Positions 25,732 through 34,049 of a stretch of DNA of 64,000 bases are shown piece after piece. The translations under genes and the position numbers were made by a program. Position 1 is the first letter of the stretch, and every line of letters begins with the position of its first letter. The notes beneath the pieces were generated by a model. The model was given only the letters and a program-made list of their open reading frames with translations, was not told the DNA's origin and searched no databases. Source of the DNA: 58-81 sp012729145. Lineage in GTDB: Bacteria; Synergistota; Synergistia; Synergistales; Thermovirgaceae. Location: assembly GCA_040770625.1 (NCBI GenBank), contig JAXGIW010000001.1:496001-560000 (forward strand), written 5' to 3'.

Positions 25732-26340
25732 TCAGAAGAGGCTCTTCCCCCAAGAATCGGAGAAGACCGTCTCCTCAAGCTCCTTTCTCTCCCTTGGTGC
25801 CGTTTCCTCTTCCATGAAGTGGGGCGGCAGGGAATGGGGATCTCCCTCTCGGCCTATGACGAAGGCAACAAGGGGTTTGAACCCCTCGGGTACCCCGAAA
25901 GTCTCCCGGACCCTGTCGCGGCTGAATCCCGCCATCACGTGGACCGACCATCCCATGAACTCGGCCTGAATTATCAGCTGGGCCATGGCCAGACCGCAGT
26001 CGAAGCCCGACCACGGGTTGGGCTTCCCGTTGTACTCGAAGGTCTCCCTCATGACCTGGAAGGCAAGCAGTGGTGCGTTCCGGACCCATGATGCGTTCTT
26101 CTCCGTCAGGCAGGCCAGGGCCCGGGAAAAGGCCCCCGGGTCGTTTCTGGTGGTCACCAGGTACCTCCAGGGCTGATTGTTGAAGCACGACGGGGCCCAT
26201 CTGCCAGCCTCGAACATCGATGCCAGTTCGTTCCCGGAGGGGACCTCGGGTTCGAAGGCCTTGGGGCTCCACCTTCTGGCTATAAGCTCCATCACCGGTT
26301 GGCGTGTTTTTGCGGGTTCTCTCCTGGTCTCCAGTGTCAT
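25732..26340 (-). CDS. Nitroreductase family protein
   Basis: A 202-residue FMN-dependent nitroreductase-fold protein. Typical positions are IARRWSPKAFEPEV near residue 20 (FMN phosphate Arg/Ser), GRWAPSCFNNQPWRYLVTTR near 50, and PEGFKPLVAFVIGREGD near 155. Members reduce nitro compounds, quinones or flavins, so the substrate is open. It is the second gene of an operon, 4 bp after the quinone-reductase-like gene. Confidence 0.9.
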   Translation of the reverse strand: MTLETRREPAKTRQPVMELIARRWSPKAFEPEVPSGNELASMFEAGRWAPSCFNNQPWRYLVTTRNDPGAFSRALACLTEKNASWVRNAPLLAFQVMRETFEYNGKPNPWSGFDCGLAMAQLIIQAEFMGWSVHVMAGFSRDRVRETFGVPEGFKPLVAFVIGREGDPHSLPPHFMEEETAPRERKELEETVFSDSWGKSLF

Positions 26341-26344
26341 TATC

Positions 26345-27355
26345 TCAGCTCTCCATTCTCAGAAGGATCTTGCCGAAGTGATCGCTGCGCTCCATCCTCT
26401 CCTGGGCCCGGGGTGCCTCTTTAAGGGGGAGGATGCTGTCGATGACAGGGCGAACGCTCCCTCTGGCTGACATCTCGAAGAGGAGGCCCGTCTCCTCCGG
26501 AGGCGCTCCGTAGCAACCAAGGAGGGATATCTCGTTCCGGTAGATCCTCTGAAGGTTGATGGTATAGTCCGAACCCGAGGTGGAGCCGCAGAAGGAAAGC
26601 CTCCCCCCCGGTCGAAGCAGCGACAGGCTCCTGTCCCAGGTTGCTTTTCCGACGGTCTCTATCACCAGGTCAACCCCCACGCCCCCCGTCGCCTCCCTGA
26701 CTTTGGCAGGATAGTCACCCGCAGTATCGAAGACCTCGTGGGCGCCTATCTCCCTGAGGCGTTCCCTTTTTTCGGGATCGCGAGTCGCGGCGAAGACAAC
26801 GGCCCCTGAAGCCCTGGCGATCTGGATCGCCGCTATTCCCACGCCTCCCGTGGCCCCCATCACGAAGACCCTTTCTCCGGGCTTCAGCCCTCCTCGCGTT
26901 ACTGTCATGTGGTAGGCAGTGGCCCCCACTAGCGTTACACCTGCGGCCTCCTCAAGGGAAAGACCCGGCGGGGCAGGTCTGAGGCACGAAGCGGGAACCG
27001 ATGCGTACCGGGCGTAACAGCCGTTCCTGGCAACCCCCAGCACCCTTGCGTAAGCGTTCAGGGGCAGTTGTTCGTGCTCCTCTGGATAGATCCAGGGGGT
27101 GACAACAACCTCCTGACCCGGCGAGAAGGCTTCTTCTCCCTGTCCTGTGGCCTCGACCACCCCGGCTCCCTCGGAGCCGGGGATGATGGGGAGTTTCACG
27201 GGTACGTTCCCTATCCTGACCCAGATGTCGAGGTGGTTTACCGCGGCGAATTCCAGCCTGACCAGGACCTCTCCCGGTGCCGGTTCGGGCAATGGATGCT
27301 CTCCGAATGAGAGAACCTCAGACGTACCGGTGGAGTTCATCACTATTGCCTTCAT
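26345..27355 (-). CDS. Zinc-less MDR family NADPH:quinone reductase / alcohol dehydrogenase-like
   Basis: A 336-residue medium-chain dehydrogenase/reductase. The N-terminal GroES-like domain starts MKAIVMNSTGTSEVLSFG, the usual quinone oxidoreductase opening. The NADP-binding motif GATGGVGIAAIQIA is near residue 150, with DTAGDYPAKVREATGGVGVDLVIETVG after it. The catalytic zinc ligands of alcohol dehydrogenases are not evident. The ATG at 27355 has AAGGGAG eight bases upstream. It forms an operon with the nitroreductase gene, suggesting joint handling of quinones or other electrophiles. Confidence 0.88.
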   Translation of the reverse strand: MKAIVMNSTGTSEVLSFGEHPLPEPAPGEVLVRLEFAAVNHLDIWVRIGNVPVKLPIIPGSEGAGVVEATGQGEEAFSPGQEVVVTPWIYPEEHEQLPLNAYARVLGVARNGCYARYASVPASCLRPAPPGLSLEEAAGVTLVGATAYHMTVTRGGLKPGERVFVMGATGGVGIAAIQIARASGAVVFAATRDPEKRERLREIGAHEVFDTAGDYPAKVREATGGVGVDLVIETVGKATWDRSLSLLRPGGRLSFCGSTSGSDYTINLQRIYRNEISLLGCYGAPPEETGLLFEMSARGSVRPVIDSILPLKEAPRAQERMERSDHFGKILLRMES

Positions 27356-27486
27356 GTCTGTCACTCCCTTCAGGAGGATATCTGGTCTTTACCTGTTCAT
27401 TTTAACAAAACAGGCTCCCTCCGGCCCTGCTTAAGGCAGGGGTTATAATGATCCAGGAAATGCAGTGTTGAACAAGAGGTGAGATC

Positions 27487-28884
27487 ATGAAATACGACGT
27501 GGTGATCGTAGGGGCAGGACCCTCGGGTCTTTTCGCGGCCCGTGAACTGGCCGCAGGCGGGAAAAGAGTCGCCATCATAGACAAGGGCAAGGAGATCAGA
27601 GACCGAAGCTGCCCCCTCAAGGAGGGCAGGAGCGCTACCTGTGTCCACTGCAAGCCCTGCAACGTCATCTGCGGCTGGGGAGGCGCGGGTTCCTACAGCG
27701 ACGGCAAACTTACCCTTACACCCGAGTTCGGCGGAAACCTGGAGCAGTACATCGGGCGCAGAGAGCTGATGGAGCTGATAGATTCCGTGGATGCAACCTT
27801 CGTGAGCCACGGCGCCAGCAGGGAGGTGTTCTCCCCCGACCCCGGATTCGCCAGGGACATAGCCATACGGGCCAGCACCGCTGGCCTTAGGATCATACCG
27901 GCCGCAATAAGACATATGGGTACGGATCGGTCCAAGGAGATCCTGCAGAGCATGTTCCTGGAGATATCCCGATCCTGTGATGTCATGATGGGAACCGTGG
28001 TTGAGTCGGTAGTCATCAAGGACGGAAGGGCTGCCGGGGTAAGGCTTGCGGACGGTACCGTCATAGAGTCCGTAGCAGTGCTCCTTGCACCGGGTCGGGA
28101 GGGTTCCTTATGGATGGAGAAGACTGTCAGTGCCCTGGGCCTTAGGATAAAGTCCCTTCCTGTGGATATCGGGGTGCGTGTTGAGATACCCGCAGGAATA
28201 GCCGAAGCCGTCACGGACCAGTTCTACGAGGTCAAGGCTATCCTCGATACCCCGACCTTCGACGACCAGGTCAGGACCTTTTGCATGTGCCCCCACGGTG
28301 AGGTGACCACCGAGTACCTGGAGCAGCATGACATCCTCACCGTCAACGGGCACAGCAACCGCGACGGCAACGGCCGTACGGGCAACACCAACTTCGCTAT
28401 CCTCGTCTCCACTGACTTCACCGAACCCTTCAAGGACCCCAACGGTTACGGGAGCCATATCGCAAGGCTTGCCAACATGCTCGGCGGAGGGGTGCTGGTT
28501 CAGCGCCTGGGCGACCTCAAGCACGGCAGGCGCTCCACCCCGAGCCGGATCGCCAGGGGTCTGGTGGATCCCACCCTTAAAACGGCAGAGCCGGGGGACC
28601 TGTCCTTCGTGCTCCCGTACAGGCACCTTAAGGGAATACTGGAGATGATACAGGCCCTGGACGTGATCATGCCCGGCATCAATGGCAAGCACACCCTGCT
28701 CTACGGGGTTGAGGTAAAGTTCTACAGCCTGAAGCTTGCTCTCGACAGGGACCTCATGACGAACATCCCGGGACTCTTCGCCTCCGGCGACGGCGCAGGG
28801 GTCACAAGGGGCGTCATCCAGGCCTCGGCCAGCGGCATCGTCGCCGCCAGGGGGATATTGAAGAGCGTAACTCGTGACTCGTAA
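27487..28884 (+). CDS. FAD-dependent dehydrogenase (COG2509-like)
   Basis: A 465-residue flavoprotein. The N-terminal dinucleotide motif is VVIVGAGPSGLFAARELA. A Cys-rich segment CVHCKPCNVICGWGGAGSYSDGKL follows near residue 55, typical of the uncharacterised FAD dehydrogenase group. The C-terminal FAD motif is LFASGDGAGVTRGVIQASASG. The C-terminal residues VTRDS and the TAA stop are encoded inside a heptamer-repeat array that starts at 28867, so the repeat seems to have invaded or reshaped the gene end. Partners and substrate are unknown. Confidence 0.88.
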   Translation: MKYDVVIVGAGPSGLFAARELAAGGKRVAIIDKGKEIRDRSCPLKEGRSATCVHCKPCNVICGWGGAGSYSDGKLTLTPEFGGNLEQYIGRRELMELIDSVDATFVSHGASREVFSPDPGFARDIAIRASTAGLRIIPAAIRHMGTDRSKEILQSMFLEISRSCDVMMGTVVESVVIKDGRAAGVRLADGTVIESVAVLLAPGREGSLWMEKTVSALGLRIKSLPVDIGVRVEIPAGIAEAVTDQFYEVKAILDTPTFDDQVRTFCMCPHGEVTTEYLEQHDILTVNGHSNRDGNGRTGNTNFAILVSTDFTEPFKDPNGYGSHIARLANMLGGGVLVQRLGDLKHGRRSTPSRIARGLVDPTLKTAEPGDLSFVLPYRHLKGILEMIQALDVIMPGINGKHTLLYGVEVKFYSLKLALDRDLMTNIPGLFASGDGAGVTRGVIQASASGIVAARGILKSVTRDS

Positions 28885-29288
28885 CTCGTGACTTGTGTCG
28901 CCTGACTTGGGAAGGTCAATAAACCAGGCGACAGGAGGCAGGCGTCAGGCCTCAGGAAAGCCGGAAACCCGAAAAGCGAAACAAGGTCTTCTCATTCCGA
29001 ACCCGCCAGCCGGCGGGGTGAGGAAACTGTTTGATCCGAGATCAAATGGCAAGTTTGAAGGGTGAAGTGTGAAAGAAAAGGAATGAACTGGCGGGATCTT
29101 TACCGGAACAAAGGAGCCGGTGAGCGGCTGAGCCGTCGCGGATGAGCAGAGAAAGCCCAGGAGGGCGTCCTTTGCTCTGCCCGGAGAGCAAGCGACTGAG
29201 GGTCGTTGATCCCTTTGGATTTTACCCTTTCGTCTCACGTGTTACGTCTCACCTCTCACGCTTTTTCGATTCACGATTTACGAATCAC
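28867..29288 (+). repeat. Heptamer-repeat locus 3 (fills the 28885-29366 gene gap)
   Basis: Four phased units at 28867-28894 (GTAACTC, GTGACTC, repeated). Four of the second type lie at 28927-28954 (GGCGACA, GGAGGCA and two more). Opposed units lie at 29232-29259 (GTCTCAC, GTGTTAC and two more) and at 29268-29288 (GATTCAC, GATTTAC, GAATCAC). Positions 29180-29274 are the inverted copy of the block at 22480-22574. No gene is seen in the 482 bp. Confidence 0.88.
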
Positions 29289-29366
29289 TTTTTGCGACCA
29301 AAGACACAGCACCCAAATTCTCAACTGGCCTAACGAAAAAACCTGTCCAAAAAGGGGGGTTATCCC

Positions 29367-30062
29367 ATGAAAACCATAGGCCTGATCGGCGGGTTGACCT
29401 GGGAGTCGACCATCGAGTACTACAGGATAATAAACGAGGAGGTCGCCCGGAGGCTGGGTGGAGTACATTCAGCCCGGATCCTTATGCACAGCTTCGACTT
29501 TCAGGATATCGACACTCCCATGCTGGAAGGGCGCTGGGATGAGATCGGGGCCAGGGTGGCCGAAGCGGCCACGGGTCTTGAGCGCCAGGGGGCCGATTTC
29601 CTTCTTATATGTTCCAACACCATCCACAAGGTCGCGAACTTCGCCTCGGAGGCGGTATCGATACCCCTGCTTCACCTGGTGGACGTGACGGCCTCTGCCG
29701 TAAAGGTCCAGGGTTTCAGCAAAGTGGGCTTGCTGGGCACTATCTTCACCATGGAGCAGGATTTCTACAAGGGCCGCCTTGCCGACCTGCACGGTCTGGA
29801 AGTCCTGGTGCCGGAGAAGGAAGACAGGGACTTCGTCAACAGGGTGATAGACGAAGAACTGACCTTTGGGAACATCAAGGAAACCTCCCGGGAACGTTTC
29901 GTGGGGATAATTGACGGTCTTGCATCCCGGGGTGTCCAGGGTGTTGTCCTCGGCTGCACCGAGATCCCCCTGCTGGTCAGGCAGTCCGATACGCATGTCC
30001 CGGTCTTCGACACCACCCGCCTGCACTCCCTGGCAGCCGTGGAAGAGTCCTTGAAAGAATAG
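29367..30062 (+). CDS. Aspartate/glutamate racemase family protein
   Basis: A 231-residue cofactor-independent racemase of the Asp/Glu racemase superfamily. It opens with MKTIGLIGGLTWESTIEYY (aspartate racemase signature). The two catalytic cysteines are in LLICSNTIHKVA (near 84) and VVLGCTEIPLLV (near 196). The first site reads SNTIH rather than the common CNTAH but keeps Cys one position before Ser. GGGGGGT upstream is a fair ribosome site. D-aspartate or D-glutamate for peptidoglycan, or an amino-acid catabolic role, is possible. Confidence 0.9.
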   Translation: MKTIGLIGGLTWESTIEYYRIINEEVARRLGGVHSARILMHSFDFQDIDTPMLEGRWDEIGARVAEAATGLERQGADFLLICSNTIHKVANFASEAVSIPLLHLVDVTASAVKVQGFSKVGLLGTIFTMEQDFYKGRLADLHGLEVLVPEKEDRDFVNRVIDEELTFGNIKETSRERFVGIIDGLASRGVQGVVLGCTEIPLLVRQSDTHVPVFDTTRLHSLAAVEESLKE

Positions 30063-30087
30063 CCCGCGGCAGGAAGGGCAGAAGAAC

Positions 30088-30180
30088 CCGTAAATCATGA
30101 ATCGCAGGATCAAGTGTGTGAGAAGTGAGAGGGAAAGGCTTCAAAACCAATAGGCGTCAAACGGTGAACGGGAAAAGCAA
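30088..30180 (+). repeat. Heptamer-repeat locus 4, short
   Basis: Units GTAAATC and ATGAATC (30090-30103) and GTGAGAA with GTGAGAG (30118-30131), then degenerate GTCAAAC and GTGAACG. It lacks the opposed arm seen in other loci. With the tandem repeat at 30186-30260 it fills the 405-bp gap between the racemase and hsp20; no gene is supported there. Confidence 0.65.
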
Positions 30181-30185
30181 CAGTT

Positions 30186-30260
30186 AGACCAGAGACAACA
30201 AGACCAGAAACAACAAGACCAGAAACAACAAGACCAGAAACAACAAGACCAGAAACAACA
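30186..30260 (+). repeat. Five-copy 15-bp tandem repeat
   Basis: Five head-to-tail copies of AGACCAGAAACAACA; the first copy has one G for A. Copies 2-5 are identical, so the array is recent and likely variable between strains. On the plus strand one frame reads DQKQQ repeats but has no start codon. On the minus strand an open frame gives CCFWS repeats that look non-biological. Confidence 0.95.
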
Positions 30261-30402
30261 GGGGGCGGCGGGAGCCGCTCCCTGTCCGGATCTGTTCGTA
30301 GATCCCCAGCTTAAAAAACGAAAAACAGAGAGAAAAACAGCTATTATCAGAAATATTTCCCAGAATCCGGCAAAGAACACTAACCTTTCCTGACCAAATA
30401 AT

Positions 30403-30431
30403 TTGACCTTTACTGACGAAAATTGCTATCC
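30403..30431 (+). promoter_or_regulatory. Candidate hsp20 promoter
   Basis: TTGACC (30403-30408), a 17-bp spacer, CTATCC (30426-30431), preceded by TG. The stretch AATAATTTGACCT resembles the half-site TTAATATTGACCT in the dnaK operator at 41061-41073. Confidence 0.45.
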
Positions 30432-30467
30432 TTCCTTCGAAAACAACTGACAAGGAGGGGGTTTTTC

Positions 30468-30896
30468 ATGAGACAGATGGTCCCGTTCGGTAGAGGCACA
30501 AGCATATTCGATGAGATGGACGATGTTTTCAGGGGTTTCTCGGATGCCATCAGGCCTATGACCCGGAGATACGTTCCCGTCGATATGTACGAGGAGAACA
30601 ACGAGGTCGTGGTGAACATCGATGCTCCCGGTTTTGACCCTTCACAGATCGAGATCAAGACTTTCTCCGACAGGGTGAACGTTCGTTCCAATGTCGAGGA
30701 GAGCTCCGAGGGTGAGAATGACGGCAGGACCTGGTACATGAGAAGGGGCAACAGGACCATGAACCTCAGCTTGACCCTTCCGACCGAGGTCGACCCCGAA
30801 AGTGCTCAGGCCAGCTTCAAAAACGGCGTGATCACCGTCAGGCTTCCCAAGAGCAGGGCCGTCCAGGGGCGGGTTCTGGAACTCAGGCAAGAGTAA
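30468..30896 (+). CDS. Small heat-shock protein Hsp20
   Basis: A 142-residue alpha-crystallin-type holdase that keeps unfolding proteins soluble for DnaK/ClpB. The alpha-crystallin domain spans about 37-130, with YVPVDMYEENNEVVVNIDAPG near its start and the conserved FKNGVITVRLPK near its end. The ATG at 30468 has AAGGAGGGGG upstream; a longer frame from 30423 is not supported. It has its own promoter and terminator. Confidence 0.95.
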   Translation: MRQMVPFGRGTSIFDEMDDVFRGFSDAIRPMTRRYVPVDMYEENNEVVVNIDAPGFDPSQIEIKTFSDRVNVRSNVEESSEGENDGRTWYMRRGNRTMNLSLTLPTEVDPESAQASFKNGVITVRLPKSRAVQGRVLELRQE

Positions 30897-30946
30897 CTGG
30901 AACCCTTTTTGTCGGGATCCTTGACATCTCCATAGGTTAAGATAAA

Positions 30947-30977
30947 GGGGCGGCGGCTTTCCCGCCGCCCCTTTATT
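30947..30977 (+). terminator. Terminator after hsp20
   Basis: A perfect 10-bp stem GGGGCGGCGG/CCGCCGCCCC (30947-30956 with 30962-30971), loop CTTTC, then TTTATT. A TTGACA at 30921 with TAAAGG 16 bp further could be a weak htpG promoter reading through this hairpin. Confidence 0.8.
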
Positions 30978-31037
30978 AATGAGTGCAGATCACAGGCACC
31001 GACAAAGGTTTAAACTCATCTCAAGGAGGTCCAATCA

Positions 31038-32915
31038 ATGCCCGATAAAGAGACCTACCAATTCCAGGCCGAGGCGAGACAGCTTCTGGACCTGATGATC
31101 CACTCAGTCTACTCCAACCGCGACATCTTCCTCAGGGAACTTGTCTCCAACGCATCGGACGCACTGGACAAACTCCGCTTCGAAGCGCTGACCGATGAGA
31201 ACCTCGCCCCCCTTGCCGAAGACCTTCACATTATTATCGAGACTGACCCCGGAGCCGGCACCCTGACCATCTCCGACAACGGGATCGGGATGAACCGGTC
31301 GGAACTGGTGGATTTCATTGGCACCATAGCCCGTTCCGGCACGAAGGAGTATGTCAGGGTCCTTCGCGAAAGGGGTGAAGGTTCATTCCCCGAGGAGCTG
31401 ATCGGTCAGTTCGGGATAGGCTTCTACTCCTCTTTCATGGTGGCCGAAAGGGTCAGCCTGGTCACTCGCCGGGCCGACGAAGGAACGGCCTGGAAGTGGG
31501 AGTCCCCCGGCGACGGGACCTACACACTCGAGGAGGTTTCACGGGAGGGCCAGGGGACCACCATTACCCTCTTCCTCAAGAAGATCAATGGGGATGAGAC
31601 CTCAAGGGACTACTCAGATCCTTCGGTGGTAAGGGAGATAATTCGTCGCTACTCCGACTTTGTGGCCTGGCCCATACGTATGAAGTCCGCGGACGGGTCC
31701 CTGGAGAACCTCAACTCCATGAAAGCCATCTGGACCAGGCCGGAGGGGGAGGTCAGCGAGGAGGAGTACGAAGAATTCTACAGACACATTTCTCACGACT
31801 GGAACAAACCGGCCAGGAGGATCTTCTTCAAGGCCGAGGGCGGGATGGAGTTCCGGGCGCTGCTTTTCATTCCCTCCAAGGCACCCCTGGGTATCTTCAT
31901 AAGGGATGTCTTCAGGGGGATCCAGCTCTACATCCGCCGGGTCTTCATAATGGACGACTGCCGGGAGCTTATTCCCGAATACCTAAGGTTCCTCAAGGGG
32001 TTGGTGGATTCCGAGGACCTCCCCCTGAACATATCAAGGGAGATGCTTCAGCAGAGCCCCCAGGTAGAGACCATAAGGAAGAGCGTGGCAAGAAAGGTCC
32101 TGGACAGCCTGTCGGGAATGCTGAAGGAGGACCGGGAAACCTACCATTCCTTCTGGAAAGAGTACGGCAAGGTACTAAAAGAAGGGATCTTCTCTGACAG
32201 CAGGAACCGGGACAGGATCCTGGAGATATCACTTTTCGACACCACAGGCACCGACGGGCCCGTGACCCTCGACGAGTACCTTGCCAGAATGCCCGAGGGT
32301 CAGGACTCCATTTACTACGTCACGGCGCCCAGCCTGACGGTGGGGAGGAACGCCCCGCACCTGGAATCCTTCACAGAAAGAGGTCACGAGGTCCTGGTGC
32401 TTTCGGACCCCGTGGACGAGATCTGGTCGCCGGTGGTCTTGGAATACAAGGGAAAGAAGTTCTCCTCCGTTTCGAAGGGAGCGGTCCAACCTCCTTCGAA
32501 GGGGGGACCGGAAGCAGATGTCAAAGTTGCTCCGCCCGAAGACCTGGAGTCCCTGCTCAAGGACCTTGGCGATGTCCTCTCGGATGATGTAAAGGACGTG
32601 AGGGTATCGGAGCGTCTCAGGACATCTCCGTCCTGTCTAGTGGGAGAGGCCTTTGACCTTACTCCGCAGATGGAAGCTTTTTTGAGGGCGGCGGGTCAGG
32701 ATGTTCCGAAAGTGAAGAGGAGCCTTGAGATCAACCCCTCTCACCCACTGGTGGAAAAGCTGGAAAAGATACACCAGGAAGATCCCTCTGACCCGAGAGT
32801 TTCAAGGTTCGCCAGGGTCCTTTACGGTCTTGCCGCCCTCTCCGAAGGAGGAAGCCTGGTCGACCCCGCTGCATTCAGTAGAGAGGTCGCCGAACTGCTT
32901 GCGGAGCCGCTATAA
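31038..32915 (+). CDS. htpG: Molecular chaperone HtpG (Hsp90)
   Basis: A 625-residue Hsp90. The N-terminal GHKL ATPase domain shows [18 protein letters not shown] (about 30-47), DNGIGM (about 80) and [14 protein letters not shown] (about 123-136). The middle domain has [14 protein letters not shown] near 333. The C-terminal dimerisation domain ends around residue 625. AAGGAGGTCC lies upstream of the ATG. It works with DnaK in client folding; both lie in this stress-gene region. Confidence 0.97.
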
Positions 32916-32948
32916 TTGATTGACCATGACGTTGCGGCCATGTAATTC

Positions 32949-33239
32949 ATGATCTCAGGGGGGGTGGACTCCGTGTCCAGGGCGTTCGTGGATGAGGACA
33001 GCGAGGCCCGTCTCAACCGGGAGAGACTTGAACGTGAGAGAAAGCTCCGCGACTGGCTGGCCATCCAGGAGAAGAAGCTCGCATTCCTGGAGTCGGACCC
33101 CAAGGCGGAGGCTATGGACCAGGAGCTGAGGGAACAGTGGCTGCGGGAGACCTGTGAAGATATCGAACGTACCCGTAAGATGCTAGAGGAGTTCTCCCGG
33201 GAAGGCGAGGAGCAGTCTCAGGCCTGGGGGCACCGCTGA
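32949..33239 (+). CDS. Small coiled-coil protein of unknown function
   Basis: At most 96 residues, nearly all charged helix (Arg/Glu/Lys rich, with ERLERERKLRDWLAIQEKKL), probably one long coiled coil. The most likely start is the GTG at 32973, eight bases after a G-rich site, giving 88 residues; the ATG at 32949 has no ribosome site. Its stop overlaps the next start (TGATG), so it is coupled to the membrane J-domain protein and may act with it. Confidence 0.6.
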   Translation: MISGGVDSVSRAFVDEDSEARLNRERLERERKLRDWLAIQEKKLAFLESDPKAEAMDQELREQWLRETCEDIERTRKMLEEFSREGEEQSQAWGHR

Positions 33240-33610
33240 TGCTCATCATCGTCCGCCTGATAAGGTTCATCTTCCCGCTGGTAGTGGCGTTTCTGCTCTT
33301 CAGGGTCCTTTCTCCGGTATTCTACCGCTGGATGGCCCAGGGAAGGCCCTTCGAAGAGAGCCGTCGAAGTTCGTCTCCACCCCCCCCGGGAGGAAGATCT
33401 TTCAGGGATCCTTACGAGATCCTCGGGTGTTCACCCCGGGACAGCGACGAAAAGATAAGAAAGGCCTACCGGAAACTGGTCGCAAAGTACCACCCCGACA
33501 AGTTCATTGGTCTTGAACTGGACAAGGAGTTCATCGACCTTGCTGCAAGGAGGTTCCAGGAGATCCAGGAGGCCTATGAACAGATAAGGCGATCAAGGGG
33601 TTTCGCCTGA
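33239..33610 (+). CDS. Membrane-anchored J-domain protein
   Basis: A 123-residue protein: one N-terminal hydrophobic segment (about residues 3-26, IVRLIRFIFPLVVAFLLFRV), a Ser/Pro/Gly-rich linker (40-55) and a C-terminal J-domain (about 57-120) with the essential YHPDKF motif (HPD near 84-86). J-domains stimulate DnaK ATPase, so this should recruit DnaK to the membrane. It overlaps the coiled-coil gene by one base. The hsp genes nearby fit the role. Confidence 0.88.
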   Translation: MLIIVRLIRFIFPLVVAFLLFRVLSPVFYRWMAQGRPFEESRRSSSPPPPGGRSFRDPYEILGCSPRDSDEKIRKAYRKLVAKYHPDKFIGLELDKEFIDLAARRFQEIQEAYEQIRRSRGFA

Positions 33611-33657
33611 GGTGTCGTATCACTTCAGTTCCCCTTCAAGAGAGGAGAGTTGAGACA

Positions 33658-34023
33658 ATGGGAAAGAAGATATTGATAGTTGCGATGCTTCTGGCAGTCG
33701 TTGCCTTTACGGGCTACAGGGTAGTGGCCTCCCCGTCTGGAGAGGGCCTGCGGATGTCTCCCGAGGCACGGGCCGAGATCGCCGAGATGGGCGACGAGGC
33801 GACCCTTGCCCCTGAGATTCTTTCAAGCGGCTGAGCAAGCGTGCTTGCCGCCACGGTCCGTGGCGGCGCCCCTGGGTCAACATCGAACTACAGGCTTGTC
33901 GAAGGGGATGGGGTCCTCCTCTGGGTGGATCGCTCCCTCCTTTTCAGGGGTGAAGGCATAGATCTGGATGTGGGTTTCGCAGGCGAAAGGAAGGTCGTAT
34001 ACGCAACAAACCACACCCCCTGA
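33658..34023 (+). CDS. Probable HesB-like selenoprotein (in-frame TGA = Sec59)
   Basis: Two reading frames in the same phase, 33658-33834 and 33835-34023, are separated only by TGA (33832-33834). Read through, they give 121 residues with Sec at 59 (context SSG-Sec-ASV). The downstream half has real protein character (YRLVEGDGVLLWVDRSLL, then GIDLDVGFAGERKVVYATN) and resembles the small HesB-related (seleno)protein family, in which Sec replaces the conserved HesB cysteine. A 9-bp hairpin begins 13 nt after the TGA, as bacterial SECIS elements do. The ATG at 33658 (GAGGAGAG upstream) gives an N-terminal hydrophobic segment; an internal ATG at 33754 with GGAGAGGG gives an 89-residue cytosolic form. 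Likely role: iron-sulfur or redox, by family only. Confidence 0.75.
33832..33867 (+). promoter_or_regulatory. Putative bacterial SECIS element with Sec codon
   Basis: TGA at 33832-33834, then a perfect 9-bp stem: 33847-33855 (GCCGCCACG) pairs with 33859-33867 (CGTGGCGGC), with apical loop GTC. A G is the first loop base and lies 21 nt after the TGA, within the range accepted for bacterial SECIS. There is no T-run, so it is not a terminator. Confidence 0.7.
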
Positions 34024-34049
34024 GGGTCTGATCCCGGGAGGGAAATGGG

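Noticed and set aside
30186..30260. Possible CRISPR array
   Set aside because: Units are 15 bp, directly adjacent and without spacers; no cas gene nearby.
30141..30380. Minus-strand frame encoding CCFWS repeats
   Set aside because: Produced by the 15-bp tandem repeat; the Cys/Trp/Phe-rich sequence is not protein-like and there is no ribosome site.
33847..33867. Rho-independent terminator
   Set aside because: The stem is perfect but no T-run follows, and reading continues in frame beyond it.
33841..34023. Separate 60-codon gene starting at GTG 33841
   Set aside because: No ribosome site, GTG would lie just before the hairpin, and it is in phase with the preceding frame across a TGA; a selenoprotein explains both halves better.
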